A stretch of DNA of 64,000 nucleotides from Caryophanales bacterium UBA4682 (GTDB taxonomy: Bacteria > Bacillota_I > Bacilli_A > RFN20 > CAG-288), in the NCBI GenBank assembly GCA_002404995.1, contig DHKY01000003.1, positions 1 to 64,000 of the forward strand, written 5' to 3'. A program made the position numbers and the translations under genes. The notes beneath the pieces are model-generated. The model ran no database searches and was not told the origin of the DNA. It worked only from the letters and a program-made list of their open reading frames with translations. Shown here piece after piece: positions 7,697 to 16,598 of this stretch. The first letter of the stretch is position 1; the number at the start of each line of letters is the position of its first letter.

Positions 7697-7915
7697 CTAC
7701 TTATACCGGTAGACTATTCTACCATTTGTGACATCATACGGGGAGATTTCCACCGTAACTTTATCGCCAGGAAGGATACGGATTTTATTCCTTCTCCTTT
7801 TTCCGGATACCCTAGCACGGATAATGGCACCGCCTTCAAGCTGTACCGAGAACTTCTCTGCCGGCAGGTTTTCAAGAACCCTGCCTTCCCTACGGATGAA
7901 ATCTTCTCTGCTCAT
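7697..7915 (-). CDS. infA: Translation initiation factor IF-1
   Basis: 72 aa, exactly the family length. Single OB fold that binds the 30S A site. Sequence features: REDFIRREGRVLENLPAEKF, RARVSGKRRRNKIRILPGDKV, ending in NGRIVYRYK. The ATG overlaps the map stop codon (ATGA), so it is translationally coupled to map. Confidence 0.98.
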   Translation of the reverse strand: MSREDFIRREGRVLENLPAEKFSVQLEGGAIIRARVSGKRRRNKIRILPGDKVTVEISPYDVTNGRIVYRYK

Positions 7916-8718
7916 GCAATCGTTCCTAACTCCTTTAAGTGCTGTCGGACGTTTTCATCAACGGATGTGATAATCGGACCGTTTTCGGTAATGACCACAT
8001 CGTTTTCGTAATGGCATGTCAGCTTTCCGTCTTTGCTGACAACGCCCCAGGAATCATCCAGGGTGATGATGTCACTTGCCCCTGACCTGACCCTTGGTTC
8101 AATCGCAATACACCTTCCCGGTCTCAGGAACGGACCTAGGCCAAGGGAGGAATCGTAATAGTTGGGAATGAAGGGATCTTCATGCCTGCTTCTGCCGATT
8201 CCATGGCCGCCATACTCTTTGCAGAGCGAGAAACCATATTTATCGGCTGTCTTCTGGATAGCCATCGAAATCTCATGGAGATGATGACCAGGGAGACAGA
8301 CTTTGTAAGCAGCATAGAAACATTCTTCGGTGCAGCGGATGAGCTTTTGCGCTTCATCGGAGATATTTCCAACAGGGAATGTTCGGCAGGCGTCACCGTT
8401 ATAGCCGTTGTTGTCGAGATTTCCCCTATCGATTGACAGAATATCTCCTTCTTTAAGAATAATACTCTTAGAAGGAATTCCGTGAATCAATGTCGCATTG
8501 ACACTTGCACAGACCGCCCAGCGATAGCCGGGTTCGAGTGCGAAATTCGGCTTGCCGCCCGAATCCTTGATCAGGTTCTCTGCGAGTTTGTTGATTTCGT
8601 AGGTTGACCGACCCGGTTTGATTTCCGGACGGAGAAGGTCGAAGATGTGGCCGAGTTTGTTCCCGGCCACAATCCTCTTCTTCCTTTCAGATTCGTTTTT
8701 GATGGAAATCCTGCTCAT
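7912..8718 (-). CDS. map: Methionine aminopeptidase, type I
   Basis: 268 aa. Removes the initiator Met from new proteins. The two-metal site is complete: His79 (HGIP), Asp97, Asp109 (GYNGDACRTF), His172 (GHGIGRSRHEDP), Glu207 (AIEPRV) and Glu238 (HYENDVVITE). ATGA overlaps join it to both adk and infA. It ends in TGA, which supports use of the standard bacterial code. Confidence 0.97.
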   Translation of the reverse strand: MSRISIKNESERKKRIVAGNKLGHIFDLLRPEIKPGRSTYEINKLAENLIKDSGGKPNFALEPGYRWAVCASVNATLIHGIPSKSIILKEGDILSIDRGNLDNNGYNGDACRTFPVGNISDEAQKLIRCTEECFYAAYKVCLPGHHLHEISMAIQKTADKYGFSLCKEYGGHGIGRSRHEDPFIPNYYDSSLGLGPFLRPGRCIAIEPRVRSGASDIITLDDSWGVVSKDGKLTCHYENDVVITENGPIITSVDENVRQHLKELGTIA

Positions 8719-9392
8719 TTGACCAGAGCCTTTAAGGCATTGACAACGTCCGAATAGACTTCATCGATTCCCTGTAAGGCGTTGATTTCCTTCAAGACGC
8801 CCTTCTCCTTGTAGTAAGCAATGAGAGGGGAAGTCTGTTTTTCGTAGGCCTGAAGCCGAGTCTTGAAGCTATCTTCCCGGTCATCGTCACGATGAATCAA
8901 AGGACTTTGACAGGAATCACAGATTCCATCGACAGCCGGCTTCTTAGTAAGTAAATTGTAGCTTGCACCGCACTTCGGGCAGACACGGCGGTTGACAATA
9001 CGTTTTGTCAATTCGTTATTATCTGCAACGAAGCAGATGACAGCATTAATGCTGCGACCTTGTTTGCTAAGCCTAGCTTCCAAGGCATCCGCCTGCTTGA
9101 CCGTCCGCGGAAATCCGTCAAGAAGGAATCCGTCTTTGCAGTCTTCCTGGGAAAGGCGTTCATCGACTAGGCCGATTGTGACCTCATCAGGAACAAGCTT
9201 ACCAGCATTGATGTAGGACTGAGCCTCAACACCAAGTTTGGTCTGGTTTTTGATGGCTTCCCGGAACCTGTCACCGGTAGAAATGTGAGGGACCTTGTAG
9301 TTCTTCACAATCAGCTCGGATTGGGTTCCCTTTCCTGCAGCAGGGGGACCGAGCAAGATGATATTCAAGCCGTGGTTTTTAACGTTTTCCAT
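8715..9392 (-). CDS. adk: Adenylate kinase, zinc-lid type
   Basis: 225 aa. Interconverts 2 ADP and ATP + AMP. P-loop GPPAAGKGT at residues 15-23; GFPRTVKQADAL is the AMP-binding segment. The LID domain carries four cysteines (about 138, 141, 158, 161; C-x2-C, C-x2-C) as in Gram-positive zinc-binding enzymes. The start at 9392, two bases inside the secY stop region, is preferred over upstream in-frame codons that lie within secY. Confidence 0.97.
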   Translation of the reverse strand: MENVKNHGLNIILLGPPAAGKGTQSELIVKNYKVPHISTGDRFREAIKNQTKLGVEAQSYINAGKLVPDEVTIGLVDERLSQEDCKDGFLLDGFPRTVKQADALEARLSKQGRSINAVICFVADNNELTKRIVNRRVCPKCGASYNLLTKKPAVDGICDSCQSPLIHRDDDREDSFKTRLQAYEKQTSPLIAYYKEKGVLKEINALQGIDEVYSDVVNALKALVK

Positions 9393-9393
9393 T

Positions 9394-10740
9394 TTACAAT
9401 TCACTCTCTGCAAATCCTTGACCAGCAAGGATACCATTAATCTGATTATTGACTTCTAAGGCGACACCGACAACGATGATCAATCCTGTTCCGCCTAACG
9501 AAAGAGAAGATGGAACAGCACCGCTCAAGGAGAGGATGACTGGCAATAAGGCGATTGCCGTAAGAGCCAGAGAGCCCCTGAACGTAATCCGATTCAAGAT
9601 ACGGGAGATATACCTTTCGGTTTCCCTACCCGGCTTGATACCAGTGATGTAAGTACCACTCGTCTGGAAGTCTTCGGCGATTCGTTCCGGGTTGATTTCC
9701 AGCTGAGCGTAGAAGTAAGAGAAGGCGATAATGAGAACCGCATAGATGATGGGTCCCCATGGGAAGGAGAAGTTATCTCCCCTCTTTGTCCTTGCCTGAT
9801 AGTTGAAGACTTCTTCGATTTTCTCGGCCCAAGCCGGCGGATTGCCGTTGGAGAACAGAGAAACAAGAATCGACGGAGCCATCCTGATACTGGAAGCAAA
9901 GATGACCGGCCTGACAGAAGAAGCATTGACCTTGATAGGAAGGAAAGAAGATTGCTGAGAAGATAGTTCAGTGCTCTGACTCGTATTCGAGTGACTGACC
10001 GGAAGCTTTCGCACCGAGGATTCAATGAAGGTAACGAAGACAACAATAAGGAACCTGGCAAGGAGGTAAACGACAAGACGGACGCTGCCTTCAAGAATAA
10101 GAGACGGATCCGCAGAATCCACCGTCGAAGACGATAGATATTCTTTGAATGCCGACGTTATCTGAGAAGGAAGCGAAGAAATGATACCAGCGAAGATTAA
10201 CCTTGAGATACCGTTTCCGATACCTTTATCCGTAATCTGGTCACCCATCCAAGTAAGGATGAGGGAACCTGCAACCATGAAGAGAATGACTTTCGTATAG
10301 CCCCAAGGAGAAGTATCCAAGACCGTGATAGACTCGGAATTGTTCCGAAGGGCAACGATAATGCCATAAGCCTGAACTGCTGCTAAGACAACAGAGAGCA
10401 GACGAGTAACGACATCGATTTTCTTCCGGCCTGTTTCTCCCTCTTTAGTCCTCTGCGTCAAGGCAGGAAGAACATCCATCGAGAGAAGCTGGATGATAAT
10501 CTGGGCGGTAATATAAGGGGAGACGCCAAGAGCCCTTAAGGAGAAGTTCTGCAGAGCACCACCGCCCATCCTATTTAAGATAGAAAGAGCGTTGGTAGTA
10601 TCAGAGAAGATATCCTGGTTCGTTTGGACTCCAGGCACCGTGATAGCCGATCCGATTCGGAAAACAAGGAAAATGGCAAACGTAAAGAGAATACGATTGA
10701 GCAGATCCTTGTTATGGAAAAACGCGGCTACCTTTTTCAT
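9394..10740 (-). CDS. secY: Preprotein translocase subunit SecY
   Basis: 448 aa, ten predicted membrane helices. Forms the protein-conducting channel. Recognisable blocks: RIGSAITVPGVQTN (start of TM1 and the plug), the FSLRALGVSPYITAQIIIQLL helix, LTWMGDQITDKGIGNGISRLIFAGI, and the C-terminal cytoplasmic loop TSGTYITGIKPGRETERYI that contacts SecA. The ATG overlaps the rplO stop (TAATG). Confidence 0.97.
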   Translation of the reverse strand: MKKVAAFFHNKDLLNRILFTFAIFLVFRIGSAITVPGVQTNQDIFSDTTNALSILNRMGGGALQNFSLRALGVSPYITAQIIIQLLSMDVLPALTQRTKEGETGRKKIDVVTRLLSVVLAAVQAYGIIVALRNNSESITVLDTSPWGYTKVILFMVAGSLILTWMGDQITDKGIGNGISRLIFAGIISSLPSQITSAFKEYLSSSTVDSADPSLILEGSVRLVVYLLARFLIVVFVTFIESSVRKLPVSHSNTSQSTELSSQQSSFLPIKVNASSVRPVIFASSIRMAPSILVSLFSNGNPPAWAEKIEEVFNYQARTKRGDNFSFPWGPIIYAVLIIAFSYFYAQLEINPERIAEDFQTSGTYITGIKPGRETERYISRILNRITFRGSLALTAIALLPVILSLSGAVPSSLSLGGTGLIIVVGVALEVNNQINGILAGQGFAESEL

Positions 10741-11255
10741 TACTTATCCTCTTCGGCGGCCTTTTCTGCAAGGTCATTGAGAGATTTGTGGAATTCGATG
10801 CGGGCATCCTTTAAAGTGACGACCTCAGCTTTTCCACCGGCTTTCTCAATAGCAGCCTTAGCGGATTTGGTATAGCCCTGGACTTTGACTTCGAGCTTTT
10901 TAGTAAGCTCGCCAGTTCCGACAATCTTAACCGGCTTGTTGAGGTTCCGGATAAGACCAGCGAAAACTAAGGAAGTTAAAGTAACAGTTGCACCATTTTC
11001 GAAGCCCTCTAAATCAGAAAGCTTAAGAATGGTATATTCGACACGGCCATAGTTGGTGAAGCCATGCTTCGGAACACGGCGGAATAAAGGCAGCTGACCG
11101 CCTTCGAATCCAACCGGAACCTTGCGTCCCTGACGGGAACCCTGACCTTTGACACCGCGGGTAGAGGTCTTGCCCCTTCCGGAGCCGATACCCTGACCGA
11201 CACGTTTCGGAAGGTGACGGGAACCTTTGGCAATTTTTAAAGATCCTAACTCCAT
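10740..11255 (-). CDS. rplO: 50S ribosomal protein L15
   Basis: 171 aa against a usual length of about 146; the excess is an Ala/Glu/Lys C-terminal tail. The N-terminal half is the Gly/Arg-rich segment that threads into 23S rRNA (RVGQGIGSGRGKTSTRG). The next gene upstream is rpsE with only 14 bp between; rpmD (L30), normally found here, is absent. Confidence 0.96.
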   Translation of the reverse strand: MELGSLKIAKGSRHLPKRVGQGIGSGRGKTSTRGVKGQGSRQGRKVPVGFEGGQLPLFRRVPKHGFTNYGRVEYTILKLSDLEGFENGATVTLTSLVFAGLIRNLNKPVKIVGTGELTKKLEVKVQGYTKSAKAAIEKAGGKAEVVTLKDARIEFHKSLNDLAEKAAEEDK

Positions 11256-11269
11256 TGGTCCATCCTCCT

Positions 11270-11950
11270 TTACTTGGCTTCTTTCGCCTCAGCCTTTTCG
11301 GCTTTGACTTCCGGCTTCTTGCCGAAGCGGGCAAGCTGGACTCCTTCGAAGGACTTCAGCTGAAGCAGACCATCGACAGTAGCCTTGATAACGTTGGACT
11401 GAGAACGAGCTCCATAAGTCTTGGAGTAAACGTTCTTGACGCCAGCTAATTCAAGGACGGCACGGACTGCACCGCCGGCGACAAGTCCAGTACCTTCCGG
11501 TGCGGGTTTGAGGAAGACCTCAGTTGCACCGAAGTGGCCCCTGACAGGGTGGGCGATGGAGTGGTTCTTGGCAATTTCCCTCTTCCGGACATTCCGGCGG
11601 GCTGCACTAAGAGCCTTCTTGATGGCATCCGGGACTTCGTTGGATTTGCCAAGTCCGTAGCCATACTTTCCTTTTCCGTCTCCGATAACGACAAGAGCGG
11701 TGAAGCGGACACGTTTTCCGCCTTTGACGACCTTGGCGACACGGGAGATCTTGACGACTTTCTCGTCATAGATTTTTTCCCTCGGACGACGGCTTCCGCG
11801 GCCATTGCCACGGGAGAAACGGCGACCGCCCTGGGCGGAACGGCCTTTGAAGCCGTTTCCTTTACCCTGAGCAGCAGACTGATCAGCTTTTGCTTCAGCC
11901 TTGACCTCGGCCTGAGCCGGGGCGACGTTGTTCTTCTGTTCTTCTGCCAT
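11270..11950 (-). CDS. rpsE: 30S ribosomal protein S5
   Basis: 226 aa against about 166 usually. The core has EKVVKISRVAKVVKGGKRVRF, GDGKGKYGYGLGKSNEVPDAI and ELAGVKNVYSKTYGARSQSN. It carries an N-terminal extension of about 55 residues (Ala/Glu/Lys then Gly/Arg-rich) and a KAEKAEAKEAK-type C-terminal tail. Such low-complexity tails recur in this operon. Confidence 0.97.
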   Translation of the reverse strand: MAEEQKNNVAPAQAEVKAEAKADQSAAQGKGNGFKGRSAQGGRRFSRGNGRGSRRPREKIYDEKVVKISRVAKVVKGGKRVRFTALVVIGDGKGKYGYGLGKSNEVPDAIKKALSAARRNVRKREIAKNHSIAHPVRGHFGATEVFLKPAPEGTGLVAGGAVRAVLELAGVKNVYSKTYGARSQSNVIKATVDGLLQLKSFEGVQLARFGKKPEVKAEKAEAKEAK

Positions 11951-11963
11951 GATAATCCTCTTT

Positions 11964-12320
11964 CTAGAAGGCTAAACCGCCTTTGCGGCAAGCCTCGGCC
12001 AGAGCTTTGACCTGACCATGATACAGATAACCGGAACGATCGAAGACAGCTTTCGTAATCTTCAGTTCAGCGGCTTTCTTTGCTAAATCAGCACCGACAG
12101 CTTCAGCAGCTGCAACATTGGACGGATTGTCCAATCCGAGCTTAGCGGAAGTAGAGGAAGCAAGCGTTACGCCCTTCTCATCATCGATTAAAGCAGCATA
12201 GATGAACTTATTGGAACGATAGACAGAGATACGGGGGCAAGTAGCCGATCCGGAGATTTTGGCACGGATACGGACGTGACGATGTAAACGCTGTTTGTTC
12301 TTGTTGAATGTAGTGTACAT
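11964..12320 (-). CDS. rplR: 50S ribosomal protein L18
   Basis: 118 aa, normal length. Binds 5S rRNA with L5. Conserved RLHRHVRIRAKISGSATCPRISVYRSNKFIYAALIDD segment (in parts) and C-terminal YHGQVKALAEACRKGGLAF. Confidence 0.97.
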   Translation of the reverse strand: MYTTFNKNKQRLHRHVRIRAKISGSATCPRISVYRSNKFIYAALIDDEKGVTLASSTSAKLGLDNPSNVAAAEAVGADLAKKAAELKITKAVFDRSGYLYHGQVKALAEACRKGGLAF

Positions 12321-12335
12321 GTTTTACCCTCCCGA

Positions 12336-12899
12336 TTAGGCAGCGGAACCAGCGGCAGACTTCTTTGCGCTGGCCGGTGCACGTAACGTAATGACTTCGT
12401 CTTTGTAGCGGATGCCTTTTCCGTGGTAGCATTCCGGTTTGCGGAGTGCACGGATGACAGCAGCCTGCTGTCCGACTAACTGTTTATCAATGCCTTCGAC
12501 AATGATTTCAAGAGTCTTGGTATTGATAGAAATCTTGACGCCTTCAATCGGCTTAACCACATCTTCGTGGCTACGGCCGAGATGAAGGACAAGGTCGCTT
12601 CCGCGCCTTTCAGCACGGTAGCCAACACCTTTGATGACAAGGATCTTAGAGAATCCTTTGGTGACACCTTCAACCATTCCGTTGATGACAGAACGGGCAG
12701 TGCCGTGGTTCCTCTTCCTCACAATTGCATCAGAAGGACGTTTGCAATAGAACTTTCCGTCTTTCTCTTCAAAAGTGATATGGGGATTGAACTTCTTTGT
12801 AAGTGTTCCCTTCGGTCCCTTGACGGTAACTTCATTTCCAACAAAGGAAATCGTAACTCCCTCAGGGATGGCGATAGGCTCTCTTCCGATACGAGACAT
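12336..12899 (-). CDS. rplF: 50S ribosomal protein L6
   Basis: 187 aa. Two-fold repeated domain protein near the GTPase centre. The start at 12899 is set by the family opening MSRIGREPIAIPEGV with GGAGGAT upstream. The second domain has LVGQQAAVIRALRKPECYHGKGIRYKDE, diagnostic for L6. A short Ala/Ser-rich C-terminal tail is added. Confidence 0.97.
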   Translation of the reverse strand: MSRIGREPIAIPEGVTISFVGNEVTVKGPKGTLTKKFNPHITFEEKDGKFYCKRPSDAIVRKRNHGTARSVINGMVEGVTKGFSKILVIKGVGYRAERRGSDLVLHLGRSHEDVVKPIEGVKISINTKTLEIIVEGIDKQLVGQQAAVIRALRKPECYHGKGIRYKDEVITLRAPASAKKSAAGSAA

Positions 12900-12912
12900 T
12901 ATCCTATCCTCC

Positions 12913-13314
12913 TTACCAGACGATGGCGATGACTTCGCCACCGACATTGAGCTTACGGGCCTGCTTATCAGTCCTGACGCCTTTAGACGTCGAGATGATA
13001 GCAATACCGAGTCCGTTTAAGACTCTCGGAAGCTCATCGACAGAAGCCGTAACGCGGAGACCCGGTTTCGAGATTTCCTTGATTCCGGAGATGATACGAT
13101 TTCCCTTGGAGTCATACTTAAGGGTAATCGTAAGTTCCTTATACGGTTTTCCTTCTAACGGATGGACATCATAAGAAACGATGAATCCTTCGTTTTTCAG
13201 GATAGCAACAATCTGCTCACCCCTTTTGAAATAAGGAAGAGAGACGGTGCTGTTCTTGCTCAGATTAGCATTGCGGATACGAGTTAAGAGATCCGCGATA
13301 GAATCATTGACCAT
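12913..13314 (-). CDS. rpsH: 30S ribosomal protein S8
   Basis: 133 aa, normal. Central assembly protein that binds helix 21 of 16S rRNA. Starts VNDSIADLLTRIRNAN and ends with STSKGVRTDKQARKLNVGGEVIAIVW, the canonical C terminus (GGE-x-W). Confidence 0.98.
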   Translation of the reverse strand: MVNDSIADLLTRIRNANLSKNSTVSLPYFKRGEQIVAILKNEGFIVSYDVHPLEGKPYKELTITLKYDSKGNRIISGIKEISKPGLRVTASVDELPRVLNGLGIAIISTSKGVRTDKQARKLNVGGEVIAIVW

Positions 13315-13329
13315 TTTGATCTCCTTTCC

Positions 13330-13518
13330 TTACCAAGAAGACTTATGCCTTCCAGGGATTTCGCCTTTGTAGGCCATTTCACGCAGACAGATACGGCATA
13401 AGCCGAACTGACGCAGATAGCCGTGGACACGGCCACAGCGTGAGCAACGATGGTAGTTCTGGGTCTTCGGGAATTTCTTCGGACCTTCGCATTTGATTTC
13501 AAGTGCTTTACGTGCCAT
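13330..13518 (-). CDS. rpsN: 30S ribosomal protein S14, zinc type
   Basis: 62 aa. This is the short zinc-binding form typical of Firmicutes (rpsZ/S14 type Z): Cys25, Cys28, Cys41 and Cys44 in CSRCGR and GLCRICLREMA. Ends HKSSW, as in the family. Located between rplE and rpsH. Confidence 0.98.
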   Translation of the reverse strand: MARKALEIKCEGPKKFPKTQNYHRCSRCGRVHGYLRQFGLCRICLREMAYKGEIPGRHKSSW

Positions 13519-13529
13519 GATTCTGCCTC

Positions 13530-14141
13530 CTATTTCTTGAACGGCATGCCGAGCTTTTCAAGCAGGGCATAGGCCTCTTTGTCGGTCTTAGCAGTCGTAA
13601 CGATGACGACATCCCTTCCCTGAGTACGAGTGACTTTATCGTACTGGATTTCCGGGAAGATAAGCTGTTCCTTGACACCAGTGGAATAGTTTCCACGGCC
13701 ATCGAAGGAATCCTTGCTGATACCGCGGAAGTCGCGGACACGCGGAAGATCGATAGAAACGAATTTATCTAAGAAGTCATACCTACGGGTACGACGAAGG
13801 GTAACCTTGACACCGACAGCATCGCCTTCACGAAGCTTGAAGTTAGCAATTGCCTTCTTAGCTTTAGTGACAACCGGATGCTGGCCAGCGATGATGGTCC
13901 TCTCGTTGACAGCCTCTTCGACAGACTTCTCATTATGTCCAGCTTCGCCAAGACGCCTATTGAGGATGATTTTGACAAGCTTCGGGCATTCCATTACGGA
14001 AGAGTACCCGAATTCCTTCCTTAAGGCAGGAACAACTTCCTCTTCGTACTGTTTCTGAAGGCGGGAGACAATCTTGGCCTTCTGGTTTCCCTGGTTGTGG
14101 GCTTTTTTGACGGACACGCCGTTTTTCTTTTCTTCAGCCAT
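13530..14141 (-). CDS. rplE: 50S ribosomal protein L5
   Basis: 203 aa versus 179 usually; the extra is an N-terminal MAEEKKNGVSVKKAH-type extension of about 22 residues. The core is conserved (MECPKLVKIILNRRLGEA, PVVTKAKKAIANFKLREGDAVGVKVTLR, FDGRGNYSTGVKEQLIFPEI). Links 5S rRNA to the central protuberance. Confidence 0.97.
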   Translation of the reverse strand: MAEEKKNGVSVKKAHNQGNQKAKIVSRLQKQYEEEVVPALRKEFGYSSVMECPKLVKIILNRRLGEAGHNEKSVEEAVNERTIIAGQHPVVTKAKKAIANFKLREGDAVGVKVTLRRTRRYDFLDKFVSIDLPRVRDFRGISKDSFDGRGNYSTGVKEQLIFPEIQYDKVTRTQGRDVVIVTTAKTDKEAYALLEKLGMPFKK

Positions 14142-14152
14142 GGTTCTCCTCC

Positions 14153-14464
14153 TTACTTGATGATTTCGCCAGATTTCTTGGCGATACGAACCTTCTTGCC
14201 ATCTTTGTCAGCCTTATAGGCGATTTTGGTGGCCTTCTTTGTCTTAGGATCTAAGATAGCAACCTTGCTGACATGGATTGGAAGGGTGACATCTTTGATA
14301 GAACCCTTCGGAGCTCCCTGAGTCGGCTTGACATGCTTCTTATTGACATTGACGCCTTCGACAATGACTTTCTCTTCTTTCGGAAGAGCTTTGATGACCT
14401 TGCCGGTCTTTCCCTTATCATCGCCGGAAATGACGATGACGGTATCTCCAGTTTTAATTTTCAT
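14153..14464 (-). CDS. rplX: 50S ribosomal protein L24
   Basis: 103 aa, normal. KOW domain at the N terminus (GDTVIVISGDDKGKTGKVIKA). Assembly initiator of the large subunit. The start at 14464 is fixed by GGAGG 8 nt upstream; an in-frame ATG 15 nt earlier has no such site. Confidence 0.97.
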   Translation of the reverse strand: MKIKTGDTVIVISGDDKGKTGKVIKALPKEEKVIVEGVNVNKKHVKPTQGAPKGSIKDVTLPIHVSKVAILDPKTKKATKIAYKADKDGKKVRIAKKSGEIIK

Positions 14465-14482
14465 TCGATAGACCTCCAAGGA

Positions 14483-14857
14483 TTAAAGGACTTCGACCGC
14501 CAGAGAGACGATCTTCCTATACTTATCGCCCTTTTCACGAAGTTCACGGGCGACAGGTCCGAAGACACGGGTGCCCTTCGGGGTGCCGTCATCGTTGATC
14601 AGGACAACAGCATTATCATCGAACTTGATGGTAGAGCCATCACGACGCTGATAAGCCTTCTTGACGCGGACGATAACGCCCTTAACGACATCGGACTTCT
14701 TGACTTTGCCATTCGGGATGGCGCTCTTAACTGCGCAGATAACGACATCTCCGACCGTTGCATTGCGACGGAAGGAACCGCCAAGCCTGCGGAAGACACG
14801 AACACTTGTTGCACCAGAGTTATCGGCAACAACAAGGTTAGTTTCGTTCTGAACCAT
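14483..14857 (-). CDS. rplN: 50S ribosomal protein L14
   Basis: 124 aa (usual 122). VQNETNLVVADNSGATSVRVFRRLGG and the C-terminal GTRVFGPVARELREKG-YRKIVSLA are diagnostic. Lies at the subunit interface. Confidence 0.98.
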   Translation of the reverse strand: MVQNETNLVVADNSGATSVRVFRRLGGSFRRNATVGDVVICAVKSAIPNGKVKKSDVVKGVIVRVKKAYQRRDGSTIKFDDNAVVLINDDGTPKGTRVFGPVARELREKGDKYRKIVSLAVEVL

Positions 14858-14860
14858 ACA

Positions 14861-15139
14861 CTATTCTCCCTTCTTGACGATTTCGACTAAGCGGAAACGT
14901 TTGTCATGGGAAAGCGGACGGCATTCCTCGAAGATAACAACATCACCGACTTTAGCAATATCGTTGCGGTCATCGACTTTGTAACGTTTGCGGACAGAAA
15001 CACGTTTCTTGTAAATCGGATGAGCCTTATAATTCTCAGTCTCGACAACAATAGTTTTCTGCCTCTTGTGAGAGACGACAACACCCTGCAAGCGACGTTT
15101 GTGAGAGGCCTCAATGACCTGTTTCATTTCTTCAGCCAT
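14861..15139 (-). CDS. rpsQ: 30S ribosomal protein S17
   Basis: 92 aa. OB fold, 16S rRNA-binding assembly protein. Core RRLQGVVVSHKRQKTIVVETENYKAHPIYKKR (in parts) with VGDVVIFEECRPLSHDKRFRLVEIV. A short MAEEMKQVIEASH N-terminal extension shares its first four residues with L5, L23 and S5. Confidence 0.97.
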   Translation of the reverse strand: MAEEMKQVIEASHKRRLQGVVVSHKRQKTIVVETENYKAHPIYKKRVSVRKRYKVDDRNDIAKVGDVVIFEECRPLSHDKRFRLVEIVKKGE

Positions 15140-15157
15140 GATTCTATAGCCTCCTTA

Positions 15158-15376
15158 TTACTTTGCTTCTGCGGCTTTTTCAGCTGCAGCTTTTTTGCGC
15201 TCGTTCTCGACCGTCAGAAGACGGGCGATGTCCTTGCGGCAGGCGCTGATCTTAGCGCCGTTGTCCAACTGACCGGCTTTAGCCTGGAACCGAAGGGTGA
15301 GAAGCTCACCTTTCAGTTCGTAGACCTTGGAAGCGAGGTCTTTGTCAGATAATTTGCGAACATCTTCAATGGTCAT
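15158..15376 (-). CDS. rpmC: 50S ribosomal protein L29
   Basis: 72 aa. Two-helix protein near the exit tunnel. MTIEDVRKLSDKDLASKVYELK and LRFQAKAGQLDNGAKI-ACRKDIARLLTV match the family. Ends in an Ala/Glu/Lys tail. The ATG shares a base with the rplP stop codon (TAATG). Confidence 0.97.
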   Translation of the reverse strand: MTIEDVRKLSDKDLASKVYELKGELLTLRFQAKAGQLDNGAKISACRKDIARLLTVENERKKAAAEKAAEAK

Positions 15377-15795
15377 TATTTGTTTTCCTCGCCTTTCTTG
15401 ACAACGCGGGACTGGACAGAAAGCTTATAACCAGCCTGATGTAAGGCTTCTTTGCAATCTGCTTCCGGTATTCCGCCGATTTCCATCCTGATTGTGCCCG
15501 GTTCAACAACTGCGAACCAGCCGTTGACATCACCTTTACCGGCGCCCATACGAACTTCAGCAGGTTTCTTTGTGATGCCGACATCCGGGAAGACACGGAT
15601 ATAGGCCTTGCCGGCCTTCTTCGTGAAACGGGATAAGACAACACGGGCAGCTTCGAGCTGACGGTTCGAAAGGTATCCACCCTGGGTGGCCCTTAATCCA
15701 TATTCGCCGAAGGCGACCGTAACTAAACGGCTTGCCTTTGCTTTAGGACGGACCAAGTGGTTACGACGCCACTTTGTTCTTTTTGGCTGTAACAT
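15376..15795 (-). CDS. rplP: 50S ribosomal protein L16
   Basis: 139 aa, normal. Peptidyl-transferase-centre-proximal protein. Starts MLQPKRTKWRRNHLVRPKAKASR, with FGEYGLRATQGGYLSNRQLEAAR and MGAGKGDVNGWFAVVEPG as family signatures. Confidence 0.98.
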   Translation of the reverse strand: MLQPKRTKWRRNHLVRPKAKASRLVTVAFGEYGLRATQGGYLSNRQLEAARVVLSRFTKKAGKAYIRVFPDVGITKKPAEVRMGAGKGDVNGWFAVVEPGTIRMEIGGIPEADCKEALHQAGYKLSVQSRVVKKGEENK

Positions 15796-15798
15796 GGC

Positions 15799-16596
15799 TT
15801 ATTCTCCTTTCTTAGCGCCTTCATCCTTTTCTGCATTCGGCGTAACAGCCGGAGCAGCAGGACGGGAAGGACGGGAAGAATTGTTCGGACGGCGGCCATT
15901 GAAACGGCCACGGCCGAAGCGTCCGGTCTCTTCCGGACGACGTTCCCGGAGTTCTTTGTAGTTATCCGGGAGAGCAATCCAGACCTTGACACCGATGACA
16001 CCATAGGTGGTATGGGCCGGATAGTAAGCATAATCGATAGGCTGACGGAGGGTATGAAGGGAGAGAACACCTTCACGGTATTCTTCGTAACGGGCGATTT
16101 CAGCACCACCGATACGTCCCTTAGTCCTCGTCTTGCAGCCTTTGGCGCCAGCATGCCTGACACGCTGGATAGCTTTCTTCTGAACAACACGGTAGGAACC
16201 GCGCTCTTCAAGCTGGTGGGCAATGTCCTTTGCGACAAGCCTTGCATCTAAATCAGGATTCTTGACTTCAACAATGCTGACTTCGATGTTCTTGGGATCC
16301 TTTTTAAGGATCTTAACAAGATTCTTTTTGATGGCATTGATCTGAGCAGAATCGGTGCCGATGACAAGAGCTGGCTGGGAAGCGAAGATGGAAATCTTAA
16401 TGCTATTCTTGATACGTTCGATATCGATATGGCTGAGACCTGCCTTGATTCCGTCTAAGAGCGGTTCAAGGTAATTACGGATCAGGATATCTTCGTGAAG
16501 ATACTTCGGGAAGGTTTTCTTATCCGCACACCAGTGACTGGACCAGTCACGGTTGATGCCCAAACGTAAGCCGTTTGGATTAACTTTCTGACCCAT
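15799..16596 (-). CDS. rpsC: 30S ribosomal protein S3
   Basis: 265 aa versus about 218. The KH domain and C-terminal domain are intact (MGQKVNPNGLRLGINRDWSS, HAGAKGCKTRTKGRIGGAEIAR, TTYGVIGVKVWI). The extra 40 or so residues at the C terminus are Gly/Arg/Pro/Ala-rich and end in KGE. Its SD (AAGGAGG) lies inside the last codons of rplV. Confidence 0.97.
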   Translation of the reverse strand: MGQKVNPNGLRLGINRDWSSHWCADKKTFPKYLHEDILIRNYLEPLLDGIKAGLSHIDIERIKNSIKISIFASQPALVIGTDSAQINAIKKNLVKILKKDPKNIEVSIVEVKNPDLDARLVAKDIAHQLEERGSYRVVQKKAIQRVRHAGAKGCKTRTKGRIGGAEIARYEEYREGVLSLHTLRQPIDYAYYPAHTTYGVIGVKVWIALPDNYKELRERRPEETGRFGRGRFNGRRPNNSSRPSRPAAPAVTPNAEKDEGAKKGE

Positions 16597-16598
16597 GA

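Noticed and set aside
7912..8718. Mollicute genetic code (UGA = Trp)
   Set aside because: map and the lipoprotein gene at 39313 end naturally at TGA, and Trp residues in conserved positions are encoded by TGG.
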